Assembly: GCF_016624945.1 (NCBI RefSeq)
Contig: NZ_JACVUI010000001.1
Location: 186,001-250,000 of the forward strand
Source of the DNA: Acinetobacter sp. S54
GTDB taxonomy: Bacteria; Pseudomonadota; Gammaproteobacteria; Pseudomonadales; Moraxellaceae
Reading direction: 5' to 3'
DNA: 64,000 nt
Shown here: positions 56,485 to 64,000 of the stretch, one piece after another
Layout: every line of letters begins with the position of its first letter
Numbering within the stretch: position 1 is the stretch's first letter
Notes under the pieces: generated by a model
The model's input: only the letters and a program-made list of their open reading frames with translations
What the model was told of the DNA's origin: nothing
Databases searched by the model: none
Made by a program: the position numbers and the translations under genes

Positions 56485-57216
56485 TTATAGGGATTGTTCA
56501 TCCAGTAAAAGCTGTGCTTCTCGCAAACTTAAACTACCTTCATAAATAGCACGACCTGTGATAGCCCCCAAAATACCAGGTTGGCCTTTGAGTAAACGTA
56601 CATCTTCAAGATTGGTTACACCACCAGAAGCGATGACAGGCACACCTGAATATTGAGCTAAATTCACAGTTTGCTCAACATTCACCCCTTGCATCATCCC
56701 ATCCCGCGCAATATCGGTATAAATAATACTGGAGACGCCAGCATCCGCAAAACGTTTGGCTAAATCGGTTGCCTTCACATCTGTTATGTTTGCCCAGCCA
56801 TCTGTAGCGACCATACCATCTTTAGCATCGATACCCACGATGATGTGGCCAGCAAATTGTTTACACGCTTGTTCTACAAACTCAGGTTCTTTTACTGCTT
56901 TGGTGCCAATAATGACAAAAGACACGCCTGCATTCAGATAATGTTCAATGGTTTCAAGAGAACGGATTCCACCGCCAATCTGAATTGGGAGTTCAGGTTG
57001 TGCCTTGGCAATTGCCTCGACTACCGGTTTATGAATCGGAGTACCCGCGAAAGCACCATTTAGATCAACCAAATGTAAACGGCGCGCGCCTTCATTTACC
57101 CAATGTTGTGCAGTTGCTACAGGATCATCTGAAAAAACCGTATCATCTTCCATACGGCCTTGTTTTAAACGGACACACTTACCATCTTTCAGGTCAATTG
57201 CAGGGATGATCAGCAT
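56485..57216 (-). CDS. hisA: Phosphoribosylformimino-AICAR isomerase HisA
   Basis: HisA isomerises ProFAR to PRFAR, the substrate of HisF-HisH. The 243 residues are a TIM barrel with catalytic Asp8 (AIDLKDG) and Asp130 (VGIDAKDG) and the phosphate-binding IGGGIR and IASGGV. Read leftward, it precedes no other his gene directly: a DUF805 gene separates it from hisH. Confidence 0.97.
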   Translation of the reverse strand: MLIIPAIDLKDGKCVRLKQGRMEDDTVFSDDPVATAQHWVNEGARRLHLVDLNGAFAGTPIHKPVVEAIAKAQPELPIQIGGGIRSLETIEHYLNAGVSFVIIGTKAVKEPEFVEQACKQFAGHIIVGIDAKDGMVATDGWANITDVKATDLAKRFADAGVSSIIYTDIARDGMMQGVNVEQTVNLAQYSGVPVIASGGVTNLEDVRLLKGQPGILGAITGRAIYEGSLSLREAQLLLDEQSL

Positions 57217-57348
57217 GCTTTCGCTCCTTGCTTCATCTGGGAATTAAAAAATTGCCTCATCTTAGCAAACTCTATCTCAATTGCTAAGTCAGCAGTGTGA
57301 AGATTTCGTTTAATTCCAGCTGATTTTGTGGCGTTTAAGATCCCGTAA

Positions 57349-57864
57349 TTACTGTAAATAATCCTGATAGGTAGGAATCATGACGGCAATCAGAATCCCA
57401 ATGATGATGCTCACAGGGATTAGTGCAATATAAATCCATCCAAAAACACGTTCCCACGTGCAGGTATAGCGTGCGGGACCGAAGTCATTTAGTCGTTCAT
57501 TTCCTTTGGCACAGAGTAAATAGACAATAAAAAATAAGTTCAGTGGTGGCACGATATAGAACAGAGAAAGCCAGCCACTTTGATTACGATCATGTAAACG
57601 CCGAATCATAAAAATAAAATTAAAGTAAAGAAAGCCAGCATAAAGGCTGCCAATAACAAAAAAGATGAAAAGTGAAAACTGGAGAGAAAGCGCGATTTCG
57701 CGCTGACTCATTTGATGAATGCCAAAGCCAATCGCGACGCAAGCCACTATAAAAAATATACTGCTAATCAATGTCCATGCAGCATAAGACAATCGGCCAA
57801 AACGGCCCTGAGCACTAAGTGGAGAATCATTGGCAAGCTGAGTCCCCTGAACCGAAGAACGCAT
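57349..57864 (-). CDS. DUF805 membrane protein
   Basis: 171 residues. The motif GRFGRLSYAAWTL followed by four membrane segments and RRLHDRNQSGWLSLFYIVP is the DUF805 (YhaH-like) signature. The start at 57864 is preceded by AGGGAAATCACA and is preferred over one 126 bases upstream. It lies between hisH and hisA, all leftward, though the 156-base gap to hisH suggests its own promoter. Function unknown. Confidence 0.85.
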   Translation of the reverse strand: MRSSVQGTQLANDSPLSAQGRFGRLSYAAWTLISSIFFIVACVAIGFGIHQMSQREIALSLQFSLFIFFVIGSLYAGFLYFNFIFMIRRLHDRNQSGWLSLFYIVPPLNLFFIVYLLCAKGNERLNDFGPARYTCTWERVFGWIYIALIPVSIIIGILIAVMIPTYQDYLQ

Positions 57865-58020
57865 TGTGATTTCCCTAAAATAATCTTTTATTTTAATCAA
57901 ACAAATATTGAGACTAAGTATAAAGTATAAAAGAGAAATATAAAGTAAATAATAGTATTCACATTTTTTGTGATCAATTTGGAAGATCAAGCCAATCTGT
58001 TGACTTGATCCATATTCAAA

Positions 58021-58638
58021 TTAAATATCCCATTCCACAAAATTCTTCAGCAGTTGTAAACCTGCTGTATGACTCTTTTCAGGGTGAAATTGCGTGGCAA
58101 ACAGATTGTCCTGATGAATTGCGGTACAAAAAGGCAGTCCATAATCACAAGTTGCTGCAATCAGGCTAGCTTGCTGCGGTTCAACATAATAACTATGAAC
58201 AAAATAAAAACGTGCATCCTGTTCAATATTATTCCACATTGGATGGGATGGATCGGCCTGATGCACCTGATTCCAGCCCATATGTGGTACTTTCAAACCT
58301 TCGATGTCAGGAAAATGCTTAACCTGACCCGCAAAAATACCGAGTGCATCTGTACCATCATTTTCTTCAGAATGCTGCATTAATGCTTGCATACCCACAC
58401 AAATAGCCAATACAGGTTTGTTAAATACTGCCTGCTTCACGACCTCATCTATTCCTGCTTCATGCATACCGTGCATACAATCGCGCATGGCACCCACACC
58501 TGGAAAAACGATTTTATCTGCTTTGGCAATCAGTTTAGGATCATTGGTGACATCTACAGTCGCACCGACATGCTCCAATGCTTTGGCTGCTGAGTGTAGA
58601 TTTCCCATGCCATAATCAAGTAAAGCAACGCGAGTCAT
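58021..58638 (-). CDS. hisH: Imidazole glycerol phosphate synthase subunit HisH
   Basis: The glutaminase subunit that supplies ammonia to HisF. The class I amidotransferase triad is complete: Cys80 in LAICVGMQ, His185 and Glu187 in QFHPEKS. Length 205 is normal. It begins where hisB ends (one base shared), so the two are translationally coupled. Confidence 0.96.
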   Translation of the reverse strand: MTRVALLDYGMGNLHSAAKALEHVGATVDVTNDPKLIAKADKIVFPGVGAMRDCMHGMHEAGIDEVVKQAVFNKPVLAICVGMQALMQHSEENDGTDALGIFAGQVKHFPDIEGLKVPHMGWNQVHQADPSHPMWNNIEQDARFYFVHSYYVEPQQASLIAATCDYGLPFCTAIHQDNLFATQFHPEKSHTAGLQLLKNFVEWDI

Positions 58639-59246
58639 TACAAACTACCTTTGGTTGAAGCAATGGTTCCTGCGGCCCGAGGATCAACTTCGCAAGCCAT
58701 GCGTAATGCGCGGGCAAAAGCTTTAAACACACTTTCAATCTGATGGTGACTGTTTTTACCTTTGAGATTCTCAATATGTAAGGTCATGAGGGCATGATTG
58801 ACGAAGCCTTGAAAAAACTCTGAAAATAAATCGACGTCAAAAGTCCCAATACGTGCGCGAGTGAATGGAATATCCATAAACAATCCCGGACGACCTGATA
58901 AATCTACCACTACACGAGAGAGCGCTTCATCTAAAGGAGCATAAAAATGTCCATAACGACGTAGACCCTTTTTATCGCCCAAAGCCTGTGCAAAAGCTTG
59001 TCCCAGCGTAATACCACAATCTTCTACAGTATGGTGATCATCGATTTCCAAATCACCATCACAGTGAATATCAATATCAAATAAACCATGGCGCTTGATT
59101 TGATCAATCATATGGTCTAAAAATGGAACTCCAGTGTTCAGTTTACCTTGACCAGAACCATCGAGATTCAAACGAACTCGAATTTTGGTCTCATTGGTAT
59201 TTCTTACCACTTCACTGATACGCTCTGTCATGGACACGTTCCTCAA
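58638..59246 (-). CDS. hisB: Imidazoleglycerol-phosphate dehydratase HisB
   Basis: Monofunctional dehydratase (202 residues) without the phosphatase domain found in enterics. Manganese-binding His motifs are visible: [18 protein letters not shown] and NSHHQIES. First gene of the leftward hisB-hisH pair. Confidence 0.97.
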   Translation of the reverse strand: MRNVSMTERISEVVRNTNETKIRVRLNLDGSGQGKLNTGVPFLDHMIDQIKRHGLFDIDIHCDGDLEIDDHHTVEDCGITLGQAFAQALGDKKGLRRYGHFYAPLDEALSRVVVDLSGRPGLFMDIPFTRARIGTFDVDLFSEFFQGFVNHALMTLHIENLKGKNSHHQIESVFKAFARALRMACEVDPRAAGTIASTKGSL

Positions 59247-59331
59247 AAAACGTTAAAAATGATGAATATAAAGGTCAATTTGCTGTGACAAAAAAGTGAC
59301 AGCCTTATCGCTTGCTCAGGAGGGTTAACCC

Positions 59332-59721
59332 ATGCCTATAACCGTACATGCTTATACTTCACTCGAAAACGAAGAAATGCGCAGCCAGCTTGAGCGACTG
59401 TATGACACAAGTCCTGAATTTGGCGATGGGCAAGATGCGGTTGAGCAGCTAGAACAAAATCTGGCGCAGTATACCACGGTCTATACAGCTGAATTTAACA
59501 CCAAGATTATAGGTGCAATCTGGTGTACAGGACAAGGTGAAAGCAAGATTCTCGAGTATATTGTTGTACATCCTGCCAATCGGGGGCGAGGAGTAGCTGA
59601 ACGTCTGGTCAGTGAAGCTTGCCGTCTGGAAGAGGAAAAAGGTGTTAAATACTTTGAACCAGGGTGTGGTGCGATTCATCGTTGTCTGGCACATATCGGT
59701 AAATTATCCGTTCAAGGATAA
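59332..59721 (+). CDS. GNAT-fold protein, PanZ/PanM-like
   Basis: 129 residues with a compact GNAT core: YIVVHPANRGRGVAERLVSEAC holds the acetyl-CoA binding motif A (RGRGVA). Length and sequence fit the PanZ-type acetyl-CoA sensor group, which promotes maturation of aspartate decarboxylase PanD and restrains it when CoA is abundant; an ordinary N-acetyltransferase is the alternative. A strong AGGAGG precedes the ATG. Confidence 0.65.
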   Translation: MPITVHAYTSLENEEMRSQLERLYDTSPEFGDGQDAVEQLEQNLAQYTTVYTAEFNTKIIGAIWCTGQGESKILEYIVVHPANRGRGVAERLVSEACRLEEEKGVKYFEPGCGAIHRCLAHIGKLSVQG

Positions 59722-59764
59722 ATTTTCCTTTAAATGCCGCTGTAAATTTAGACGTTCAGCTAAA

Positions 59765-59796
59765 AAAGGTCTCAGTGTCGCTTGACTGAGACCTTT
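59765..59796 (+). terminator. Terminator after the PanZ-like gene
   Basis: A perfect 12-bp stem AAAGGTCTCAGT / ACTGAGACCTTT around an eight-base loop. Confidence 0.75.
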
Positions 59797-59821
59797 GAAC
59801 ATTGTTTAATACGCCCACATC

Positions 59822-59897
59822 GGCGCGATAGCTCAGTCGGTAGAGCAACGGATTGAAAATCCGTGTGTCGGCAGTTCGATCCTGCCTCACGCCACCA
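59822..59897 (+). tRNA. tRNA-Phe (anticodon GAA), copy 1
   Basis: A 76-base cloverleaf with encoded CCA. Acceptor GGCGCGA pairs (one mismatch-tolerant end) with TCACGCC; anticodon loop TGAAAAT; T loop TTCGATC. Confidence 0.97.
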
Positions 59898-59923
59898 TAT
59901 TCAAAAACCGTATTTGTGTTTTC

Positions 59924-59953
59924 AATCCCTGATCCCATCAGGGATTTTTTTTT
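59924..59953 (+). terminator. Terminator after tRNA-Phe copy 1
   Basis: Stem AATCCCTGA / TCAGGGATT, five-base loop, nine T. Confidence 0.85.
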
Positions 59954-60034
59954 GAGCAAAAAAAAGACATTCGATGAAAAAGATGCTGATTTTGATTGAC
60001 TAATTGACGTAGATACGGCTTAATACACGCCATC

Positions 60035-60110
60035 GGCGCGATAGCTCAGTCGGTAGAGCAACGGATTGAAAATCCGTGTGTCGGCAGTTCGATCCTGCCT
60101 CACGCCACCA
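60035..60110 (+). tRNA. tRNA-Phe (anticodon GAA), copy 2
   Basis: Identical over all 76 bases to copy 1. Flanking identity is short (a few bases on each side), with separate terminators, so the copies are separate units. Confidence 0.97.
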
Positions 60111-60118
60111 TATTCAAA

Positions 60119-60147
60119 AAGCCCTAAACTTTGTTTAGGGCTTTTTT
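60119..60147 (+). terminator. Terminator after tRNA-Phe copy 2
   Basis: Perfect stem AAGCCCTAAA / TTTAGGGCTT, loop CTTTG, then a T run. Confidence 0.85.
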
Positions 60148-60228
60148 TATTGTCCAACAATTTAAACCCTATCGTTAAGTTTTTATCATATAGTCAAAGA
60201 CAAGGACGTTACATTAAGGAACTGAGTA

Positions 60229-60954
60229 ATGAAGGATTTATTCTCAGCACAAAGCCAGCTTTATCAACAAGCTAGACCATCTTATCCACAGGCGGTGATT
60301 CAGGAATTACTTAAGCATGTGCCTTCGCACGAATTTGCTTGGGATTGCGGTGCGGGATCTGGTCAGTTAACCCAGCTTTTAGCGCCGTATTTTGACCAGA
60401 TTGTGGCAACTGATCTGAGTGCTAATCAATTACAGCATGCGCCGTATTTTGAGAATGTGAGTTATCAGGTGCAGGCTGCCGAAAAAAGTGATTTTCCAGC
60501 ACAGTGCTTTGATTTGATCGCAGTCGCACAGGCTATTCACTGGTTTGAGTTCGATGCCTTTTATACACAAGTCAAACGAACTTTAAAACCTGATGGTTTA
60601 TTTGCTGTATTAGGGTATGGTTTGATTCAAGTCGATCATGCAGAACTAAATGAAGCTATTCAGTATTTATATCGGGTAATCCTCAAGGATTATTGGGATG
60701 TGGAACGTCATTATATTGATGAACGTTATCAAACTATTCCTTTTCCATTTAAAGAAATAGCTATGCCTGATTTTAAAATTGAATTGAAATGGACGTTTCA
60801 GCAGTTAATAGATTATTTAAATACATGGTCTGCGGTGAAACACTATCTAAATAAAAATCAGCAAAACCCATTGCACCTAATTTTGGAATCAAAACAACTT
60901 GAGCCACAAATTAATGTCAGTTTTCCTATTCTTTTACGGGTAGGGAGACTATAA
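60229..60954 (+). CDS. Class I SAM-dependent methyltransferase
   Basis: 241 residues. Motif I is WDCGAGSGQLTQLL, motif II ATDLSANQL, motif IV FDLIAVAQAIHWFEFDAFY; this is the pattern of the trans-aconitate/juglone-like small-molecule methyltransferases (methyltransf_11). AAGGA stands eight bases before the ATG. Single gene; substrate unknown. Confidence 0.82.
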   Translation: MKDLFSAQSQLYQQARPSYPQAVIQELLKHVPSHEFAWDCGAGSGQLTQLLAPYFDQIVATDLSANQLQHAPYFENVSYQVQAAEKSDFPAQCFDLIAVAQAIHWFEFDAFYTQVKRTLKPDGLFAVLGYGLIQVDHAELNEAIQYLYRVILKDYWDVERHYIDERYQTIPFPFKEIAMPDFKIELKWTFQQLIDYLNTWSAVKHYLNKNQQNPLHLILESKQLEPQINVSFPILLRVGRL

Positions 60955-61085
60955 TTCAAGAAAATATTTTAGTTTTATATTTAAAAATGTTGTTTAAATC
61001 TGATATTTATAGTTTTAAACTCGTGAATTGGGTATGTTTTTATAAGATTTGACTATTAAAATTAATAAAATTTTAGATTTAAGTT

Positions 61086-61123
61086 AAAAAAAAGCCAAGA
61101 ACCGAAAAATAGAGGAACTTGGC
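61086..61123 (-). terminator. Terminator of the secreted-protein gene
   Basis: GCCAAG / CTTGGC stem with an inner imperfect part; the plus-strand A tract at 61086 is the T run on the minus strand. Confidence 0.65.
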
Positions 61124-61180
61124 CAGAGTCAAACGATTATAATTATTCAAATTAATAATGAGACACAGAGTGAAATGTCA

Positions 61181-61609
61181 TTATAGTTTGCACTTTTTAC
61201 TTTTTTGGTAAGTCTCAATATTTTCGATATTTGTTTGAGCTTTATTTTTAAGAGCTTGCTGAAGTTTCAGGTTATTTTCATCTGAAGTGTCTTCTGAACC
61301 TACCAGATTATTGGCCATCTCTTTAGCTTTGGCTGCATTTTCAGATTTTCCGCCAAATGCACTTAAGGCACCACTTGCTACACCTGCCCATTTACTGATG
61401 GTTTTATTGGGGGTCTCAGTTTGGATGTTGGTTAGATTTTTTTCAGCGTTTATAAGTTCACGTTTTGCGTTAGTTTTTTCGACATTCAAATCGGTACAGC
61501 TTAGAGCTTTGAGTTCTGAAGTTGTAAATGTTTTAGTATTTACTTCGGCTTGCACAATATTTGATGCAGCTAGAGATAACATTGCGCAGCATAAAAGTTT
61601 AATTTTCAT
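61181..61609 (-). CDS. Secreted hypothetical protein
   Basis: 142 residues with a Sec signal peptide (KIKLLCCAMLSLAASNIVQA). The mature part has a Cys (LSCTDLN), a long charged helix and a Cys near the end (KKCKL), which may pair. The ATG at 61609 is preferred; the TTG at 61615 is two codons earlier. Similar short periplasmic helical proteins are common in this genus; function unknown. Confidence 0.65.
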   Translation of the reverse strand: MKIKLLCCAMLSLAASNIVQAEVNTKTFTTSELKALSCTDLNVEKTNAKRELINAEKNLTNIQTETPNKTISKWAGVASGALSAFGGKSENAAKAKEMANNLVGSEDTSDENNLKLQQALKNKAQTNIENIETYQKSKKCKL

Positions 61610-61709
61610 ATCCAATTATCCCCTGATAATAAATAGTTCAGGTTTAATTTTAATCAGATAATTGTTTTAATAATTGTCATCTTATCTGTATTTAATTGGC
61701 ATTTAAAAC

Positions 61710-62129
61710 TCAATCCTGAATTAAGCGTTTCCCCAAACAAATGACATCTTCTTCTTCATAATCCAGCTCTGCATAGAAGCTTTGAATATCAAGATTATCC
61801 TGTCGTACCAAAAGTTGTAATTTAGGACAGCCTCGCGCAATCAAGCGTTTTTCAAGCTGTTGAACCAAGGCTGTAGCAATACCTAAACGTTGATGTTGGG
61901 GATGCACGGCAAGATAGTTCATCCAGCCACGATGTCCATCATAACCGCCCATTAATACGGCAATTAATTGTTCATCCTTAATGGCTACTAGAAACAGATC
62001 ATCTTGTTGAACAAGTTTACGGAAAATATCGATTTCTGGATTGTTCCATGGGCGAGTTAGCCCACACATTTCCCAAAGATTAATGACGTCATCAAGATCG
62101 GACTGGATAAATTGGCGAATCATAAACAT
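61710..62129 (-). CDS. GNAT family acetyltransferase (YpeA-like)
   Basis: 139 residues. Motif A is VHPQHQRLGIATALVQQLE (Q/RxxGxA) and the preceding GGYDGHRGWMNYLAV matches the YpeA subgroup. The C-terminus YAELDYEEEDVICLGKRL completes the fold. Second in-frame ATG at 62123 may be the true start. Acceptor substrate unknown. Confidence 0.82.
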   Translation of the reverse strand: MFMIRQFIQSDLDDVINLWEMCGLTRPWNNPEIDIFRKLVQQDDLFLVAIKDEQLIAVLMGGYDGHRGWMNYLAVHPQHQRLGIATALVQQLEKRLIARGCPKLQLLVRQDNLDIQSFYAELDYEEEDVICLGKRLIQD

Positions 62130-62207
62130 GGAATTTTCTACTTGTTATTGTGTTGCTTTAAGATAATCGAAAACAATCCATTTGATAAGTCGCTAAAGAA
62201 TATCTAC

Positions 62208-62243
62208 AAAAAAAAGCACCCAAGGGCAGTAGGGTGCTTTTTT
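62208..62243. terminator. Bidirectional terminator between acetyltransferase region and CoA-transferase gene
   Basis: Stem GCACCC / GGGTGC flanked by A and T runs, with a 10-base loop; serves the leftward CoA-transferase gene. Confidence 0.8.
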
Positions 62244-62262
62244 AACTGACTAAAACTGAAGA

Positions 62263-63777
62263 TTAAGCAGATTTTGCCTGAGCTTCTGCAACTAGCATAT
62301 GACCAGTTTCTTCAAAGTTACTATGCCATGACAACGCTTCACGTAGAATATGCGGAGTATGACCACCTTTGGCGCATGAGCGATCGAAGTAATCGTTTAA
62401 AGCCCCTTGGTAAAGTGGATGTACACAATTATCAATGATGGCACGAGCGCGTTCACGCGGTGCTAATCCACGTAAATCAGCAAGACCTTGTTCAGTCACT
62501 AGAATGTCAACATCGTGTTCGCTATGATCAACGTGAGAAACCATTGGTACGATTGAAGAAATATCCCCACCTTTAGCAATTGATTTGGTTACAAAAATTG
62601 CAAGATGAGCATTACGGGCAAAGTCGCCTGAACCCCCAATACCATTCATCATTTTTGTACCACAAACGTGTGTTGAGTTCACATTGCCGTAGATGTCAAA
62701 CTCAAGGGCAGTGTTAATTCCAATAATACCTAAACGGCGTACTAATTCTGGATGATTTGAAATCTCCTGAGGACGTAACACCAATTTATCTTTATAAGCT
62801 TCGATATTGCCAAAGACTTTTTCACCACATTTAGCTGAAAGAGTAATCGAGCTACCAGATGCAAATTTCATTTTGCCAGCATCAATGAGTTCAAAGGTAC
62901 AGTCTTGTAATACTTCTGAATACATGACCAAATCTTCGAAATTAGAGTCTTTTAGACCAGTAAGTACGGCATTGGCAATCGAACCAATACCTGCTTGTAA
63001 TGGGCCAAGATTTTTCGGTAAACGACCTTCCGCGACTTCTTTTTCAAAGAAAGCAATTAGATGGTTAGCAATGCCTTGAGTTTCATCATCTGGTAAGGTC
63101 ACAGTTGATGGTGAATCGGAGGTATCATTGAATACGATACCCACGATTTTCGCTGGATCAATTTGAATTGCAGTTGTACCAATGCGTTCATCAACCTTGG
63201 TTAATGGAATAGGCTGACGGGTAGGACGATAGGTTGGAATATAAATATCGTGCAAACCTTCAAAAGCTTCGCTTAAAGAGGTATTGATTTCTACAATTAC
63301 TTTTTCTGCAAAAATCGCAAAACTCGCAGAGTTACCTACAGAAGTCGTTGGAATAATGCCACCATCTTCAGTAATCGCAATTGCTTCAATCACCGCTACA
63401 TCAGGACGTTTTAATTGTAAGTTACGCATTTGTTCAACAGTTTCAGACAAATGCTGATCGATAAACATGACTTCGCCATTGTTGATTGCGCGACGTAAAG
63501 TATTATCGACTTGGAAAGGCAAACGACGAGCTAAAACACCCGCTTCGGTCAATTGTTTGTCTAGATCGTTTCCTAAACTTGCCCCAGTGATGAGGGTGAT
63601 TTTTAAAGGATTAACTTTTGCATGTTCCACTAGAGCTTGTGGAACAGCTTTAGCTTCACCTGCACGAGTAAAACCACTCATACCGACTGTCATGCCGTCT
63701 TGGATAAATTCAGCTGCCTGAGCGGCACTGATCACTTTGTCATGGAGGGAGGCTAATCGAATACGATCTAAAGACAT
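62263..63777 (-). CDS. Acetyl-CoA hydrolase / succinyl-CoA:acetate CoA-transferase family protein
   Basis: 504 residues of the Ach1/AarC family, which either hydrolyse acetyl-CoA or move CoA between acetate and succinate. N-terminal GMTVGMSGFTRAGEAKAVP is typical; conserved GGIIPTTSVGNS, GSGDFARNAH and TEQGLADLRGLAPRERA segments are visible. The AarC-like length and C-terminal part favour a CoA-transferase. Single gene with its own terminator. Confidence 0.88.
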   Translation of the reverse strand: MSLDRIRLASLHDKVISAAQAAEFIQDGMTVGMSGFTRAGEAKAVPQALVEHAKVNPLKITLITGASLGNDLDKQLTEAGVLARRLPFQVDNTLRRAINNGEVMFIDQHLSETVEQMRNLQLKRPDVAVIEAIAITEDGGIIPTTSVGNSASFAIFAEKVIVEINTSLSEAFEGLHDIYIPTYRPTRQPIPLTKVDERIGTTAIQIDPAKIVGIVFNDTSDSPSTVTLPDDETQGIANHLIAFFEKEVAEGRLPKNLGPLQAGIGSIANAVLTGLKDSNFEDLVMYSEVLQDCTFELIDAGKMKFASGSSITLSAKCGEKVFGNIEAYKDKLVLRPQEISNHPELVRRLGIIGINTALEFDIYGNVNSTHVCGTKMMNGIGGSGDFARNAHLAIFVTKSIAKGGDISSIVPMVSHVDHSEHDVDILVTEQGLADLRGLAPRERARAIIDNCVHPLYQGALNDYFDRSCAKGGHTPHILREALSWHSNFEETGHMLVAEAQAKSA

Positions 63778-64000
63778 GGCTTACTCTCAATCTTGTTTAT
63801 TGCATAGGAGGGGATTGTACCTACTCTGCAATAGATATGGAGGCATGTTAGGCTAAGGTCTAATTTTTATAAAAAATGTGGGTATAAATATTATTGATGA
63901 TTTTAACTATTTGATTATTAATAAATAAAAAATGATTATTTAATGAGCTTGCTAAGTTGTTTGTTGTTTTTTTAGACAAAAGTATTAGAAGCGATCTGAT
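63778..64000. other. Noncoding window edge
   Basis: The upstream region of the CoA-transferase gene; it probably holds that promoter. No other gene is visible. Confidence 0.5.

Noticed and set aside
59822..60110. tRNA-Phe pair as attachment site of another island
   Set aside because: Both copies are complete, 137 bases apart, with terminators and no integrase nearby; a simple gene duplication explains them.

Overview
The window looks like a chromosomal segment of an Acinetobacter-type gammaproteobacterium: low GC, dispersed his genes (hisB-hisH ... hisA ... hisF), a YajR-like transporter next to ssb, Kup, AqpZ, and a large Pls/PosA-type NRPS-like protein. Genus is inferred from gene content and codon usage only; the species cannot be set.

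Layout. 1-9.3 kb is core chromosome (tenA, DUF475 membrane protein, MFS transporter, ssb, FAD oxidoreductase + methyltransferase, tRNA-Thr, gloA, alpha/beta hydrolase). About 9.59-42.13 kb is a 32.5-kb integrative island inserted at the 3' end of a tRNA-Ser(GGA) gene, with a P4-type tyrosine integrase beside the tRNA. 42.1-64 kb is core chromosome again (kup, nuclease, aqpZ, AraC regulator, fatty-acid-hydroxylase-like protein, hisF, thrB, the Pls-like protein, hisA, hisH, hisB, two tRNA-Phe genes, methyltransferase, acetyl-CoA hydrolase/CoA-transferase).

The island is mosaic. Left part: a class II Fic protein with a helically phased array of an octamer over its upstream region, an AT-rich decayed stretch, three related YagK/YfjJ-like (inovirus Gp2-like) proteins, a run of tiny membrane/secreted proteins on the minus strand, a structured noncoding region, then a higher-GC recombination cassette (zinc-ribbon protein, DUF932 protein, YqaJ-type nuclease, recombination-directionality-factor-like protein), and an AlpA-like regulator. 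Right part: a DNA phosphorothioation defence locus. dptF-dptG-dptH (restriction) run rightward with a 108-aa extra gene; dndB-dndC-dndD-dndE (sulfur modification) run leftward and converge on them. The modification operon carries two extra genes beyond dndE, a multi-pass membrane protein and a second DGQHR-domain protein. No dndA is present, so the host IscS would have to supply sulfur. Divergent from dndB is an 889-aa protein joining an HsdR-N-type PD-(D/E)XK nuclease, a STAND/NACHT-like NTPase and a helical-repeat C-terminus.

Best candidates for undescribed biology are this nuclease-STAND protein, the membrane + DGQHR pair inside the Dnd operon, and the small dptH-linked protein. Regulatory signals worth testing are the 21-bp-spaced repeats over the dndB promoter, the Fic octamer array, a 9-bp coding minisatellite in dptH, and the paired integrase-arm-like repeats at the island ends. 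All functional statements come from reading motifs; no database search was run.
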